Below, piece by piece: positions 1 through 9,391 of a DNA stretch of 64,000 bases. The stretch spans positions 124,001 through 188,000 of the forward strand of contig NZ_JJMN01000062.1 of NCBI RefSeq assembly GCF_000696385.1. Reading direction: 5' to 3'. Every line of letters starts with the position of its first letter. Position 1 is the stretch's first letter. Origin of the DNA: Vibrio metoecus (GTDB lineage: Bacteria; Pseudomonadota; Gammaproteobacteria; Enterobacterales; Vibrionaceae). Both the position numbers and the translations under genes were made by a program. The notes beneath the pieces were generated by a model, which saw only the letters and a list, made by a program, of their open reading frames with translations, made no database searches and was not told the origin of the DNA.

Positions 1-535
1 CCACGCCCAATAAGAACGGTAACCGAGGTAAATTTTGTTGAGGTAAAGTTCTAGGAATTTCTTGTTTGCTGAGTCAGCTCTTCAATATGGATGGCAATGA
101 AGTATTTCTTTAAGTTTTCCGCATCACTTTCTTCTCGTTAGAGAAGAAAAAGTTACGCGCTAGCTGCTGAGTAATGGTACTCGCACCTTGAGAAGCACTT
201 CCTGATGCGACTACGGCAAATGCCGCACGAGTGATACCAATCGGATCAAATCCGTAGTGTTCATAGAAGCGAGAATCCTCGGTAGCAATTACCGCTTCAA
301 TTAACTCTTTTGGCATCTCTTCTAGTTTGAGAGGAATACGGCGCTTCTCTCCAAATTGGGCGATGAGCTTGCCATCTTGACTGAAGACTTGCATCGGAGT
401 TTGTAACTGGACGTCACGTAGAGTGGCGACATCTGGCAATTCTGATTTCACATAAAAATAGAAACCAAAGATTGTTGTGACTCCAAGAATAATGCAAATC
501 AATGAAAATACTAATAAACGCTTTATGAACTTCAC
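1..535 (-). CDS. mrcA: Penicillin-binding protein 1A, 5' part, frame broken
   Basis: This is the N-terminal part of class A PBP1A, a bifunctional peptidoglycan glycosyltransferase/transpeptidase of the inner membrane. The GTG at 535 matches the usual start of the family (MKFIKRLL); an in-frame GTG at 565 adds ten residues and is less likely. A membrane anchor spans about residues 6-28. The GT51 catalytic motif EDSRFYEHYG carries Glu86, followed by QGASTITQQLARNFF. After residue about 140 the frame is lost: the expected continuation (KYFIAIHIEEL, then EI..LELYLNKIYLGYRSY) is recoverable only by switching frames several times in 1-115. The gene runs off the left edge, so the transpeptidase domain is not visible. 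It is divergent from pilM, as is usual in gammaproteobacteria. Confidence 0.9.
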
Positions 536-676
536 CGGAGAATCCCTGTTTAGTTGAGGCTGCACTAATGCAAACCCTTGTACTCTAGGCTAAAACCTTA
601 GCTCGCAAAATATCATCTGCTTATTTACTGAGAAATAGGCATGTCGAGCTGAAACTCTTTACTGGAGCTTAGCCTC

Positions 677-1693
677 ATGGGTAAATCATTAGTTACGGGT
701 ATTGATATCGGCCACCACAGCATTAAAGCCGTGGTGCTCAAACCTATGGGCGACACCTATGCGCTTATGGGGTATGAGGAGTTGCTCGTTACCGCTGATA
801 TTTTCACCGATAATCACACGCTCGATTATCAGAAAATTGTAAAGAAACTCAAAGAACTAAAAAAGGGGTTGCCTCTATTTAGTCAGAAAGTCGCGATTGC
901 AATCCCGGATAACGCGGTAATTAGCAAAGTATTACAAATAGATAGCGATCTTGAGCTGCGAGAGCAGGAGTTCGCTATTTATCAGGCTTTTTCTCATCAA
1001 TCTCCATTTCCCGTTGAAGATCTTAGCCTTGATTTCGTCAAAGTGGCGGAAAAAAATCTTGCACGCAGTAGTACGACGACGTTTCAAGTCTATGCCACCA
1101 AGAAAGAAGTGGTTGAAAGCCGCTTGCAAGCCAGTAGGAAAGCAGGTTTTGAGCCGATCTTAATGGATGTGCAAGTACACAGTTTGCTTCATTTGTGGCA
1201 GTTGGCTAGCCGCGCGTATCGCCGTGCAGACTGGATGCTAATTGATATTGGACACACACAAAGCTCTTTGTGCCTGGATTTTCCAGACAAAATGCCTTTT
1301 TACAAAGATGTGCCACTAGGAACTCGATTGGTCGATTTAGAATCTGCCAACATATCCATGCTCAATCCTCCCCAATTGCAGGACTCATCGCAGCGTTTTA
1401 TCAATGAATTGGTGGATAAAGTGGCGCGTCAAATCCAACTGTTTACGTCGGTGCATGGAGCACAAAGCCTCAATGGTTTGTGGCTATCAGGCGGTGGTGC
1501 GGCGATGGAAGGATTGCCAGAAGCGTTGTCCCAGCGTTTATCTTTGCCTTGTGAAGTGTTGAATCCTTTTGCGTTGTTCAAAATGCAGGTCTCAAAACGT
1601 AAACGCCAAGTCGTTGATGGCCAACGTTTTAGCACTGCTGCAGGGCTCGCTTTGCGTGGTTTAGCATGGTTGGAGAGTGAGCATGCTGCATAA
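677..1693 (+). CDS. pilM: Type IV pilus assembly actin-like protein PilM
   Basis: PilM is a cytoplasmic actin-fold ATPase that binds the N-terminal tail of PilN and links the pilus motors to the inner-membrane alignment complex. The 338-residue protein has the phosphate-1 type motif GIDIGHHSIK near residue 8, a second WMLIDIGHTQSS motif mid-protein and a WLSGGGAAMEGL adenosine motif near residue 270. The ATG is preceded by GGAG at 664-667. It is first gene of pilMNOPQ; its stop overlaps the pilN start, suggesting translational coupling. The 110-bp gap to the divergent mrcA must hold both promoters. Confidence 0.95.
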   Translation: MGKSLVTGIDIGHHSIKAVVLKPMGDTYALMGYEELLVTADIFTDNHTLDYQKIVKKLKELKKGLPLFSQKVAIAIPDNAVISKVLQIDSDLELREQEFAIYQAFSHQSPFPVEDLSLDFVKVAEKNLARSSTTTFQVYATKKEVVESRLQASRKAGFEPILMDVQVHSLLHLWQLASRAYRRADWMLIDIGHTQSSLCLDFPDKMPFYKDVPLGTRLVDLESANISMLNPPQLQDSSQRFINELVDKVARQIQLFTSVHGAQSLNGLWLSGGGAAMEGLPEALSQRLSLPCEVLNPFALFKMQVSKRKRQVVDGQRFSTAAGLALRGLAWLESEHAA

Positions 1694-2263
1694 CGTTAAC
1701 TTATTGCCATGGCGAGATGAGCGGCGCGAAGCGCATAAACGGCGCTTTCTGGGGCTTGTGGTTTTGGGCGTGTTGTTGGCGGTACTGATGCAGTTTGGTG
1801 CTGGAGAATATTTAAGTGGTCAGGTCGCGCAACAACGAGGAACGGATTGGTCATTTGAAACAACACATCTTTTCGCTGGATCAGCAAATCGACCAAACTC
1901 AAGGTGACGGAAGAGGAACACAAGGCATTGTTGACTCGCTTGAATGTTGTTGAGCAGCTACAGCAAAAACGCAATAAAACCACGGACTTCATGAATCAGA
2001 TGCCAATGCTGATCCCTGAAGGCGTGTACGTCGATAAGATCAAAATGAATGGGCATGAAATCGAGATAACGGGGATCAGTGACTCTACAGCTCGCTTAGC
2101 GACCATGCTCGACAACTTAGAAAAATCCCCCAAGCTCAGTGACGTAGAGATGCATGAAATTGTCTCGGGTAACAAACGCTTTGGTAAGCAATTTCAGAGC
2201 TTCAAGGTTTCCTTTCAGTTCTTGAGGTCAGACTCGACACAAGGTGGGGTGAACAATGGCTAG
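1683..2263 (+). CDS. pilN: Type IV pilus assembly protein PilN (two frame breaks)
   Basis: PilN is a bitopic inner-membrane protein that pairs with PilO and recruits PilM. The ATG at 1683 gives the conserved tail MLHNVNLLPWRDERR, the PilM-binding motif, followed by a membrane helix (about residues 20-40). The frame is broken twice. An extra base near 1836 shifts it, the middle segment (ERIGHLKQHIFSLDQQIDQ) reads in the next frame, and an extra G near 1903 shifts again to VTEEEHKALLTRL and onward to the stop at 2263. Allowing for both insertions, the protein is about 192 residues, normal for PilN. The 3' end overlaps pilO by 8 bp. Confidence 0.9.
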
Positions 2264-2846
2264 TTTTCAAGAGTTAGAACTGGACGAAATGGCTGAATGG
2301 CCGGTGTTACCCCAATTGCTGGTGATCTTGCTGCTGATGCTATTGGTGCAAGGCGCAGGATACTGGTTTTATCTGATGCCCAAACAAGACGAGATCGCAG
2401 CACTCAAGCAAGAGGAAGAAACCGTCAAAGCCACGTTACGCATCAAAGCAAACAAAGTGGCTGCTTTGCCGCAGATCCAAGCTCAATTGGATGAATTGAA
2501 CGAGCGCTACGATTTTTTACTACGCCAACTGCCTGTGCAAAAAGAGCTAGCCAGTATGCTGGCATCAGTAAACCAACTTGGTCTGGATAATTCACTGACA
2601 TTTACTCGGATTGATTGGGGGGAGCGTCAAGCTCAAGAGTTTTTGTATCGCCTTCCACTCAATATTGAGCTGACCGGGAATTACCACGATATCGGAGATT
2701 TCTCTGAGGCAATCGCGAAGTTACCGCGCATTATCAACTTCGATGACATCGATTGGCAGCGGGTCAGCCAAGAAAGTAGCACACTGCATTTTCGGGTAAA
2801 AGCTTACACCTATCAGTTTAAGCAGGAGGTGGAAGATGAAAAATAA
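2256..2846 (+). CDS. pilO: Type IV pilus assembly protein PilO
   Basis: PilO is the inner-membrane partner of PilN; the heterodimer forms the periplasmic part of the pilus alignment complex. The 196-residue protein has one membrane helix (about residues 17-40, LPQLLVILLLMLLVQGAGYW), then a coiled coil rich in Glu, Lys and Gln, then a ferredoxin-like periplasmic domain. The start ATG overlaps the end of pilN and the stop overlaps the start of pilP, so the pil genes are tightly packed. Confidence 0.94.
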   Translation: MASFQELELDEMAEWPVLPQLLVILLLMLLVQGAGYWFYLMPKQDEIAALKQEEETVKATLRIKANKVAALPQIQAQLDELNERYDFLLRQLPVQKELASMLASVNQLGLDNSLTFTRIDWGERQAQEFLYRLPLNIELTGNYHDIGDFSEAIAKLPRIINFDDIDWQRVSQESSTLHFRVKAYTYQFKQEVEDEK

Positions 2847-3354
2847 CCGATTCTGGCTACCACTGATGGTGATGTCGCTGTTGGTGGGATGCAAAGCCAA
2901 CCAAGATGATTTGGTGGGGTTTGTCGCACAAGTCGAGCGGGATGCGCGTAAGGATGTCAGCAAACTCAAGCCGATTTTGGAATTTCAAGTGACGACTTAC
3001 CAAGAGCGTAAAGCACGCGAGCCGTTTGTGTTGCCCCGAGAAGCCTTGGTGCAAAGTCAGCCTGTTGTTAAAGCTGACTGCTGGCAGCCTATGCCTCGGG
3101 CGAAAAATGGTCCTCTGGAACGTTACCCACTCAGTCAATTGCGCTTAAAAGGAGTGATGAGTAGCGGTGGCTCCATCTCTGCGCTGGTTCAGACACCAAC
3201 GGGTAATGTGGTGAAAGTAAAAGCAGGGCAATATCTAGGTAACAATAACGGAAAAGTAACCCGTGTTGATGATAACTATTTGTTAATTAATGAAACTTTG
3301 CCTGATGGCTTAGGGTGTTGGAATCAGCGTAACGTCAAGCTGGCTTTAAAATAA
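2836..3354 (+). CDS. pilP: Type IV pilus lipoprotein PilP
   Basis: PilP is the inner-membrane lipoprotein that connects PilN/PilO to the PilQ secretin. The N-terminus is a type II signal peptide with lipobox LLVGC and the lipidated Cys at residue 19. The C-terminal half has the HR-type beta fold seen in PilP/GspC (PLSQLRLKGVMSSGG, then VVKVKAGQYLGNNNGKV). The length of 172 residues is normal. It overlaps pilO by 11 bp. Confidence 0.94.
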   Translation: MKNNRFWLPLMVMSLLVGCKANQDDLVGFVAQVERDARKDVSKLKPILEFQVTTYQERKAREPFVLPREALVQSQPVVKADCWQPMPRAKNGPLERYPLSQLRLKGVMSSGGSISALVQTPTGNVVKVKAGQYLGNNNGKVTRVDDNYLLINETLPDGLGCWNQRNVKLALK

Positions 3355-3379
3355 TAGGTTGAAGTATAGAGATATAACG

Positions 3380-5095
3380 ATGAGAAATGGATTGAAAACT
3401 TATGTCGCACAGGCTTGGCTGACCTTATGGGTTGGTTTGGTGCTTTGTGCTGCTTCCGTAGCGCATAGCGCGGAGTCGGCTTCTACCAATCAACTGCAAA
3501 ATATTGATTTTCGGGTCAATAAAGACAAAGCCGCAGTGCTGATTGTGGAGTTAGCTTCCCCCTCTGTTGTCGTGGATGTTCAAAAAGTCCAAGAAGGGCT
3601 GAGTATTGAGCTGCTAAAAACGGATGTGGCAGATGACAAGCTTTACTTATTGGATGTAAAGGACTTTTCCACTCCTGTTCAAAGTATAGAAGTGTTCCGC
3701 AAAGAACCTAGCACTCAGTTGATTGCGACCATTGATGGTGAGTTTAAACATGACTACAGCTTGAAAGGAAAATACTTGGAGGTGGTGATCAGTAAGCTTA
3801 AAGCAGATGAAAAACCACAGCCGAAAAGTATTCTAGAGAAAGAAGGCAAGCTGATTTCAATTAACTTCCAAGATATTCCTGTGCGTAACGTACTGCAGCT
3901 AATTGCCGATTATAACGGCTTCAACTTAGTGGTATCGGACTCGGTGGTCGGTAACCTGACGTTACGCTTGGATGGGGTGCCTTGGCAGCAAGTTCTCGAC
4001 ATTATCTTGCAAGTTAAGGGCTTGGATAAGCGTGTTGATGGTAACGTTATTCTCATCGCACCCAAAGACGAGTTGGATCTACGAGAAAAGCAGGCTTTAG
4101 AGAAAGCGCGTTTAGCGGAAGAACTGGGTGATTTAAAATCAGAAATCATCAAAATCAATTTTGCTAAAGCTTCAGATATCGCCGCCATGATTGGCGGAGA
4201 AGGCAACGTCAATATGCTCTCTGAGCGGGGATCGATCAGCATTGATGAGCGTACTAACTCGCTACTGATCCGAGAGTTACCCGATAATATTGCCGTGATC
4301 CGCGAGATCATCGAATCGCTGGATATTCCGGTCAAGCAAGTGCAAATCGAAGCACGTATAGTTACTGTCAAAGAGGGTAACTTGGATGAGCTTGGTGTGC
4401 GTTGGGGGGTGATGTCAACCAACGGTAGCCATTCGGTTGGCGGAAGTATTGAAAGTAACTTATGGCAACAAGGACTTTTGGCTGACGACGAATTTCCGGT
4501 CGATCAGTTCTTAAATGTGAACTTGGCGTCAGCATCAGCGAACGCTTCCTCTATCGCTTTCCAAGTGGCTAAGCTTGGTTCCGATACCTTATTGGATTTA
4601 GAGCTCTCAGCACTCCAAAACGAGTCGAAAGCAGAAATCATTTCTAGCCCTCGTTTGATTACCACTAATAAACAACCTGCGTACATCGAGCAGGGTACGG
4701 AAATCCCATACCTTGAGTCATCATCGAGTGGAGCGTCTACCGTATCGTTTAAAAAAGCGGTATTGAGCTTGAAAGTTACCCCGCAAATTACGCCGGATAA
4801 CCGCTTGGTGCTGGATTTGAGTGTGACTCAAGACCGCCGCGGTGAAACGGTGAAAACCGGTACGGGTGAAGCGGTATCGATCGATACTCAGCGTATTGGC
4901 ACACAAGTATTAGTGAATAATGGAGAAACAGTCGTATTAGGTGGCATTTTCCAGCACAGCATCAATAATTCAGTGGATAAGGTGCCGCTGCTTGGAGACC
5001 TGCCAGTTTTAGGTGCGCTATTTAGACGAACGTACGAGCAAATGGGCAAAAGTGAGCTGTTGATTTTCGTCACGCCGAAAGTGGTCATTCAATAA
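3380..5095 (+). CDS. pilQ: Type IV pilus secretin PilQ
   Basis: PilQ forms the outer-membrane secretin pore through which the type IV pilus passes. I chose the ATG at 3380 (MRNGLKTYVAQAW), which starts directly at a Sec signal peptide cleaved near AHSA; a TTG at 3359 in frame is possible. After an N-terminal AMIN-like domain come the STN/N0 domain (ISINFQDIPVRNVLQLIADYNG), an N1 repeat (IIKINFAKASDIAAMI) and the C-terminal secretin domain with the family motif VPLLGDLPVLGALFRR. It is the last gene of the pil operon; the next gene, aroK, lies 186 bp downstream. Confidence 0.95.
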   Translation: MRNGLKTYVAQAWLTLWVGLVLCAASVAHSAESASTNQLQNIDFRVNKDKAAVLIVELASPSVVVDVQKVQEGLSIELLKTDVADDKLYLLDVKDFSTPVQSIEVFRKEPSTQLIATIDGEFKHDYSLKGKYLEVVISKLKADEKPQPKSILEKEGKLISINFQDIPVRNVLQLIADYNGFNLVVSDSVVGNLTLRLDGVPWQQVLDIILQVKGLDKRVDGNVILIAPKDELDLREKQALEKARLAEELGDLKSEIIKINFAKASDIAAMIGGEGNVNMLSERGSISIDERTNSLLIRELPDNIAVIREIIESLDIPVKQVQIEARIVTVKEGNLDELGVRWGVMSTNGSHSVGGSIESNLWQQGLLADDEFPVDQFLNVNLASASANASSIAFQVAKLGSDTLLDLELSALQNESKAEIISSPRLITTNKQPAYIEQGTEIPYLESSSSGASTVSFKKAVLSLKVTPQITPDNRLVLDLSVTQDRRGETVKTGTGEAVSIDTQRIGTQVLVNNGETVVLGGIFQHSINNSVDKVPLLGDLPVLGALFRRTYEQMGKSELLIFVTPKVVIQ

Positions 5096-5140
5096 CTTAG
5101 CGTGTGTGTAACAAGCGAACAAAAATTAAAGTTGCAATAG

Positions 5141-5244
5141 TGGCACCATATCTAGATAATTTCGGGTCTTATCACGAAATATCGGTGAGGAATAGGTGCC
5201 ACAAGCATTCCTATGGTTGGCTGATGTCCAACAACTCTTGTGGC
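5141..5244 (+). promoter_or_regulatory. Nested and overlapping inverted repeats upstream of aroK
   Basis: Two hairpins can form here and they compete. The first pairs TGGCACC (5141-5147) with GGTGCCA (5195-5201), with an inner stem ATTTCG (5159-5164)/CGAAAT (5175-5180). The second pairs GCCACAAG (5198-5205) with CTTGTGGC (5237-5244), with an inner stem GTTGG (5216-5220)/CCAAC (5228-5232). The arms share 5198-5201, so both outer stems cannot form together. There is no U-run, so this is not an intrinsic terminator. A role in aroK expression is inference. Confidence 0.45.
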
Positions 5245-5281
5245 GATGTCATTGAATTAACGTTGTAAATTACTGCTGAAC

Positions 5282-5806
5282 ATGGCTGAGAAACGCAATA
5301 TTTTCCTTGTTGGCCCTATGGGCGCTGGCAAAAGCACAATTGGTAGACACCTAGCTCAACAACTGCACATGGAGTTTATCGACTCTGATACGGTTATCGA
5401 AGAACGTACCGGAGCGGATATCGCATGGGTGTTTGATGTTGAAGGTGAAGAAGGCTTCCGCAAGCGCGAAGAGGCCGTTATTAATGATCTAACCGAGCAA
5501 CAGGGTATCGTACTGGCGACGGGTGGTGGCTCAGTAATTAGTAAAGAGAACCGCAACCGACTGTCTGCTCGCGGTATCGTTGTATACCTTGAAACTACTA
5601 TCGAAAAACAATTGGCACGTACCAATCGCGATAAAAAGCGCCCACTACTGCAAACCGATTGCCCACGCGATGTGTTAGAGCAATTGGCAGAAGATCGTAA
5701 TCCTCTGTATGAAGAGATTGCTGATATCACGGTACGTACCGACGATCAAAGTGCAAAAGTGGTAGCCAATCAGATCGTAAAAATGCTAGAAGAACACATA
5801 ATGTAA
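5282..5806 (+). CDS. aroK: Shikimate kinase I
   Basis: AroK phosphorylates shikimate to shikimate 3-phosphate with ATP in the chorismate pathway. The 174-residue cytosolic protein shows the P-loop GPMGAGKS (residues 11-18), the shikimate-binding [11 protein letters not shown] motif, the substrate GGGS loop (ATGGGSV) and the lid arginines in NRDKKRPLL. It is followed 27 bp later by aroB, and aroK-aroB-damX-dam is a classic gammaproteobacterial order. Confidence 0.97.
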   Translation: MAEKRNIFLVGPMGAGKSTIGRHLAQQLHMEFIDSDTVIEERTGADIAWVFDVEGEEGFRKREEAVINDLTEQQGIVLATGGGSVISKENRNRLSARGIVVYLETTIEKQLARTNRDKKRPLLQTDCPRDVLEQLAEDRNPLYEEIADITVRTDDQSAKVVANQIVKMLEEHIM

Positions 5807-5833
5807 TGTTTCTTCGAATTGGAGTGCAAAACC

Positions 5834-6919
5834 ATGGAGCGGATTACGGTCAACTTAGGTGAACGTAGCTACCCAATCTCAATCGGTGCCGGATTGTTTA
5901 CCAATCCGGCCCTTCTTTCCCTCTCTGCTAAGCAGAAAGTGGTGATCATCACCAATCAAACCGTCGCCCCTCTCTACGCGTCCGCGATGACAGCTTTACT
6001 GGATCAAATTGGTTGCCAGCATGCCTTGCTTGAGCTTCCCGATGGTGAACAGTACAAAACACTCGAAACCTTTAATACCGTGTTGAGCTTTTTACTTGAG
6101 CACAATTACAGCCGAGATGTGGTGCTTATTGCCCTCGGTGGTGGTGTGATTGGTGACCTAGTCGGTTTTGCTGCCGCTTGCTATCAACGTGGTGTTGATT
6201 TCATCCAAATGCCGACCACTTTGTTATCACAAGTTGATTCATCGGTTGGAGGGAAGACCGCTGTCAATCATCCTCTTGGCAAGAATATGATTGGTGCTTT
6301 CTATCAACCTAAAGCGGTCGTGATTGATACCCACTGCTTAGCCACTTTGCCTAAGCGTGAGTTTGCCGCTGGCATGGCGGAAGTGATCAAGTACGGCATC
6401 ATCTACGACCAAGCGTTTTTCTACTGGTTAGAAGAGCATATGGATGCGTTGTATGCGTTGGACGAGCAAGCGTTGACTTACGCGATTGCACGTTGTTGCC
6501 AGATCAAGGCTGATGTGGTGGCGCAAGATGAGAAGGAATCTGGGATCCGAGCGCTGCTCAATCTCGGTCATACCTTTGGGCATGCGATTGAAGCGCACAT
6601 GGGCTATGGCAATTGGTTGCACGGTGAAGCCGTATCTGCGGGTACGGTAATGGCGGCGAAAACTGCTCAATTACAAGGCCTTATCGATGCATCTCAATTT
6701 GAACGTATCCTAGCTATACTGAAAAAAGCGCACTTACCTGTGCGAACCCCGGAGAACATGACCTTTGCCGATTTCATGCAACACATGATGCGTGACAAAA
6801 AAGTCTTGGCGGGTGAACTGCGTTTAGTGTTACCGACTAGCATCGGTACTTCTGAAGTGGTGAAAGGTGTACCAGAAGCGATCATTGCCCAAGCCATTGA
6901 GTTCTGCCGCACGGTATAA
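5834..6919 (+). CDS. aroB: 3-dehydroquinate synthase
   Basis: AroB converts DAHP to 3-dehydroquinate, the second step of the shikimate pathway, using NAD and a divalent metal. The ATG at 5834 has GGAG at 5821-5824; a TTG five codons upstream is less likely. The 361-residue protein has the NAD-binding [11 protein letters not shown] motif, the substrate loop [17 protein letters not shown], and the metal ligands in [10 protein letters not shown] (Glu), [12 protein letters not shown] (His) and NWLHGEAVS (His). Confidence 0.97.
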   Translation: MERITVNLGERSYPISIGAGLFTNPALLSLSAKQKVVIITNQTVAPLYASAMTALLDQIGCQHALLELPDGEQYKTLETFNTVLSFLLEHNYSRDVVLIALGGGVIGDLVGFAAACYQRGVDFIQMPTTLLSQVDSSVGGKTAVNHPLGKNMIGAFYQPKAVVIDTHCLATLPKREFAAGMAEVIKYGIIYDQAFFYWLEEHMDALYALDEQALTYAIARCCQIKADVVAQDEKESGIRALLNLGHTFGHAIEAHMGYGNWLHGEAVSAGTVMAAKTAQLQGLIDASQFERILAILKKAHLPVRTPENMTFADFMQHMMRDKKVLAGELRLVLPTSIGTSEVVKGVPEAIIAQAIEFCRTV

Positions 6920-6948
6920 ACTAGGTTTTTGCGAATCATTTTGAATTT

Positions 6949-6960
6949 TGACAATTGTCA
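6949..6960. promoter_or_regulatory. 12-bp perfect palindrome upstream of damX
   Basis: TGACAATTGTCA is a perfect palindrome in the 53-bp gap between aroB and damX, 12 bp before the damX ATG. It could be a protein-binding site or chance; no regulator is evident. Confidence 0.3.
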
Positions 6961-6972
6961 TAGGATGGCCCG

Positions 6973-8451
6973 ATGAGTTTGGCACATGAACTGGATTTAG
7001 AGTCTCAAACTGAATTACTGGAGCGGTTGCAATTGCTGACCCGCTTTGGTTCTAACTTGGTGAATGTTTGTGGTCGCCAAGGCGCGGGCAAATCTTGGCT
7101 AGCACAGCACTTTTTAGAGGGTTGGGCACAAGATAAAAACCAGTCGTTACTCATGTGTCATCCGAATCAAAATGATGAGCAACGCCGTGTCACTATCTTG
7201 TCACAGCTTTTTTCTGAGCCATTATATAACCCGAAAGATTCATTAGCTGAGAGTTTTACTCGCCTGTTTGAGGAGCAAAGCTGTGATATCGCGATTGTGG
7301 TCGATGATGCGCATCTGTTATCCGAATCATTGGTGTCTGAGTTGTGGATGTTGGTGTTAGAAGCACAAAGCAACCCGCGTTGGAACGTCAATGTGGTGTT
7401 GTTTGCTCAAGACAATGGTCTGGATGCTTTGCTGACGCGTCTAAGTTATGGGCAAGAACATAAGCCGGTCGATTTAGAAATTGAGATGCTCTCCGAAGAG
7501 GAAGCGGATCGTTTATTCGAAAATCGAGTCATGCGCTATGTTGATCCACAACTTGAGCGTAAAGTTCGTAATGCTTATAAAAAAGTGAATCCATTACCGG
7601 GGGAAATTATGGCGTTGGCGGAAACGAAAAATGAAAAACGGGTGGTGATCCGCTCGATCATCGGTTCACCGTTTAATATTGCTCTGGTTGTGTTGCTACT
7701 GCTGCTACTACTTGGTGGTGGCTACTGGTGGCTGCTCTCTAAACCCGTACCGGAAGATATGCAGACCACGGAAAGTGCTACCGGTGAGCAAACGGCGATT
7801 CCTACACTCAATTCAAATGCCAGTGCCGGCGATCCTACTCAAGAAGGCAGCGCTGCCAATGGTGAGTCAGGTTCAACGACTCATGGTCAAGGAAGTGGTG
7901 CGGATGATGATACGGCCGCTTTACCGCCGGATGTAGTTGATACTACCGCTAGTGTCGGTATTGAGGATGATGGTAAGCGCGTGGTGATCAATTCTGATGT
8001 TGTGGATGCCTTGCTGCAAGGCAAAGCAGAGGCCACCGATACTTCAGCGATCAATAACGTTGTTGAGTCAACGCAAGCGGTGACTGAGTTGAAAACCAAG
8101 ACGTTAGAAACAGCCCCGGCTCAAGCGTCGCAGTCTAAACCGGTGAGTTTTTCTTTTGCGCGTGATGAGCTAAAAGCCATGTCGCCGCGCAGTTACACTT
8201 TGCAGTTGGCGGCCATGAATTCGATGCAGGATGTTCAAGCATTTCTTGATGAGCATAAGCTGCAAAATAAAGTTTATATCTACCCAACTCAACGCAATGA
8301 GGTTGAGTGGTTTATTGTCACCATGGGTAATTATCCGACCATCCAAATGGCGCGCGATGCTTCAGAAAAACTCTCTGCACCGTTACAAGCACTTGGTCCT
8401 TGGGCAAAATCACTTAGCCAAGTACAGCGGGAAATTGAGCGTAAGAAATAA
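6973..8451 (+). CDS. damX: Cell division protein DamX (ATPase-like and SPOR domains)
   Basis: DamX is a bitopic inner-membrane protein that localises to the division septum through its SPOR domain. The 492-residue protein has an AAA-type N-terminal domain with P-loop GRQGAGKS (residues 34-41) and a Walker B-like AIVVDDAHLL. A membrane helix lies at about residues 235-255, then an acidic, Ser/Thr/Gly-rich linker, and a SPOR domain from about residue 404 (SYTLQLAAM to the end). The start has AGGA at 6962-6965. It precedes dam, as in enterics. Confidence 0.94.
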   Translation: MSLAHELDLESQTELLERLQLLTRFGSNLVNVCGRQGAGKSWLAQHFLEGWAQDKNQSLLMCHPNQNDEQRRVTILSQLFSEPLYNPKDSLAESFTRLFEEQSCDIAIVVDDAHLLSESLVSELWMLVLEAQSNPRWNVNVVLFAQDNGLDALLTRLSYGQEHKPVDLEIEMLSEEEADRLFENRVMRYVDPQLERKVRNAYKKVNPLPGEIMALAETKNEKRVVIRSIIGSPFNIALVVLLLLLLLGGGYWWLLSKPVPEDMQTTESATGEQTAIPTLNSNASAGDPTQEGSAANGESGSTTHGQGSGADDDTAALPPDVVDTTASVGIEDDGKRVVINSDVVDALLQGKAEATDTSAINNVVESTQAVTELKTKTLETAPAQASQSKPVSFSFARDELKAMSPRSYTLQLAAMNSMQDVQAFLDEHKLQNKVYIYPTQRNEVEWFIVTMGNYPTIQMARDASEKLSAPLQALGPWAKSLSQVQREIERKK

Positions 8452-8520
8452 ACCTGAGCTTCACTGAAAAATATGTTACATTCCGCAGCCTTATTTTGTG
8501 GCGAAAGATTAGAGCAGTAG

Positions 8521-9356
8521 ATGAAAAAGCAGCGTGCCTTTCTGAAATGGGCTGGGGGTAAATATAGCCTAGTAGAAGACATTCAACGTCATCTACCAGA
8601 GGCTTGTGAGCTCGTGGAGCCTTTTGTTGGCGCAGGTTCGGTTTTTCTGAATACGGATTTTGAGCGCTATCTGCTGGCGGACATCAATCCGGATCTGATC
8701 AATTTCTACAATTTGCTGAAAGTACAACCACAGCATTATATTGCGGAATCTAAGCGTTGGTTTGTGCCAGAAAATAACCGCAAAGAAGCCTATCTCGACA
8801 TTCGTAAGCAGTTTAACCAGAGCGATGATGTGATGTTTCGCTCGTTGGCTTTCTTGTATATGAACCGCTTTGGCTTTAACGGCCTGTGCCGTTACAACAA
8901 AAAAGGCGGGTTCAATGTACCGTTTGGTTCCTACAAAAAAACCCTATTTCCCTAGAGCAAGAACTCGAGTTTTTTGCTGAAAAAGCGCAGCGTGCGACGT
9001 TTATTTGTGCCTCTTACGGTGAAACGTTTGCCCGTGCGCAAAGCGATAGCGTGATTTACTGTGATCCTCCCTACGCACCGCTATCGACCACCGCCAATTT
9101 TACCTCTTATGCCGGTAATGGTTTTACGCTAGATGATCAAGCGGCGTTAGCCGATATCGCCGAGAAAACCGCCAAGGAACGTGGAATTTCGGTACTGATC
9201 TCGAACCACGATACCACTCACACTCGACGCTTGTATCGTGGAGCACAGCTCAATGTGGTCAAGGCCAATCGCACTATCAGTCGTAATGGTGCAGGGCGCA
9301 ATAAAGTGGATGAACTGTTAGCGTTATTCACCCCGACTCTTCCAAACAATCCGTGA
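8521..9356 (+). CDS. dam: DNA adenine methyltransferase Dam (two frame breaks)
   Basis: Dam methylates adenine N6 in GATC and acts in mismatch repair and replication control. The N-terminus has the SAM-binding motif KWAGGKY (residues 9-15), and the catalytic DPPY lies near residue 181, as in E. coli Dam. The frame breaks twice over about 15 bp. A run of seven A around 8935-8941 should be six, and an extra A near 8954 precedes the Glu-Gln-Glu codons. Corrected, the segment reads GSYKKPYFPEQELEFF and the protein is 277 residues, normal for Dam. Dam is reported to be essential in V. cholerae, so sequencing error is the likely cause. Confidence 0.93.
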
Positions 9357-9364
9357 TCTTGTGG

Positions 9365-9391
9365 GCTAAGCGGCAGATTTCACCGCTTAGC
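9365..9391 (+). other. Hairpin after dam
   Basis: GCTAAGCGG (9365-9373) and CCGCTTAGC (9383-9391) form a perfect 9-bp stem nine bases after the dam stop. There is no U-run, so it is more likely a 3'-end-stabilising hairpin or a weak terminator than a strong intrinsic terminator. Confidence 0.4.

Noticed and set aside
8935-8955. Programmed frameshifting in dam
   Set aside because: Two separate insertions are needed within about 15 bp and no stimulatory structure is seen; sequencing error is simpler.
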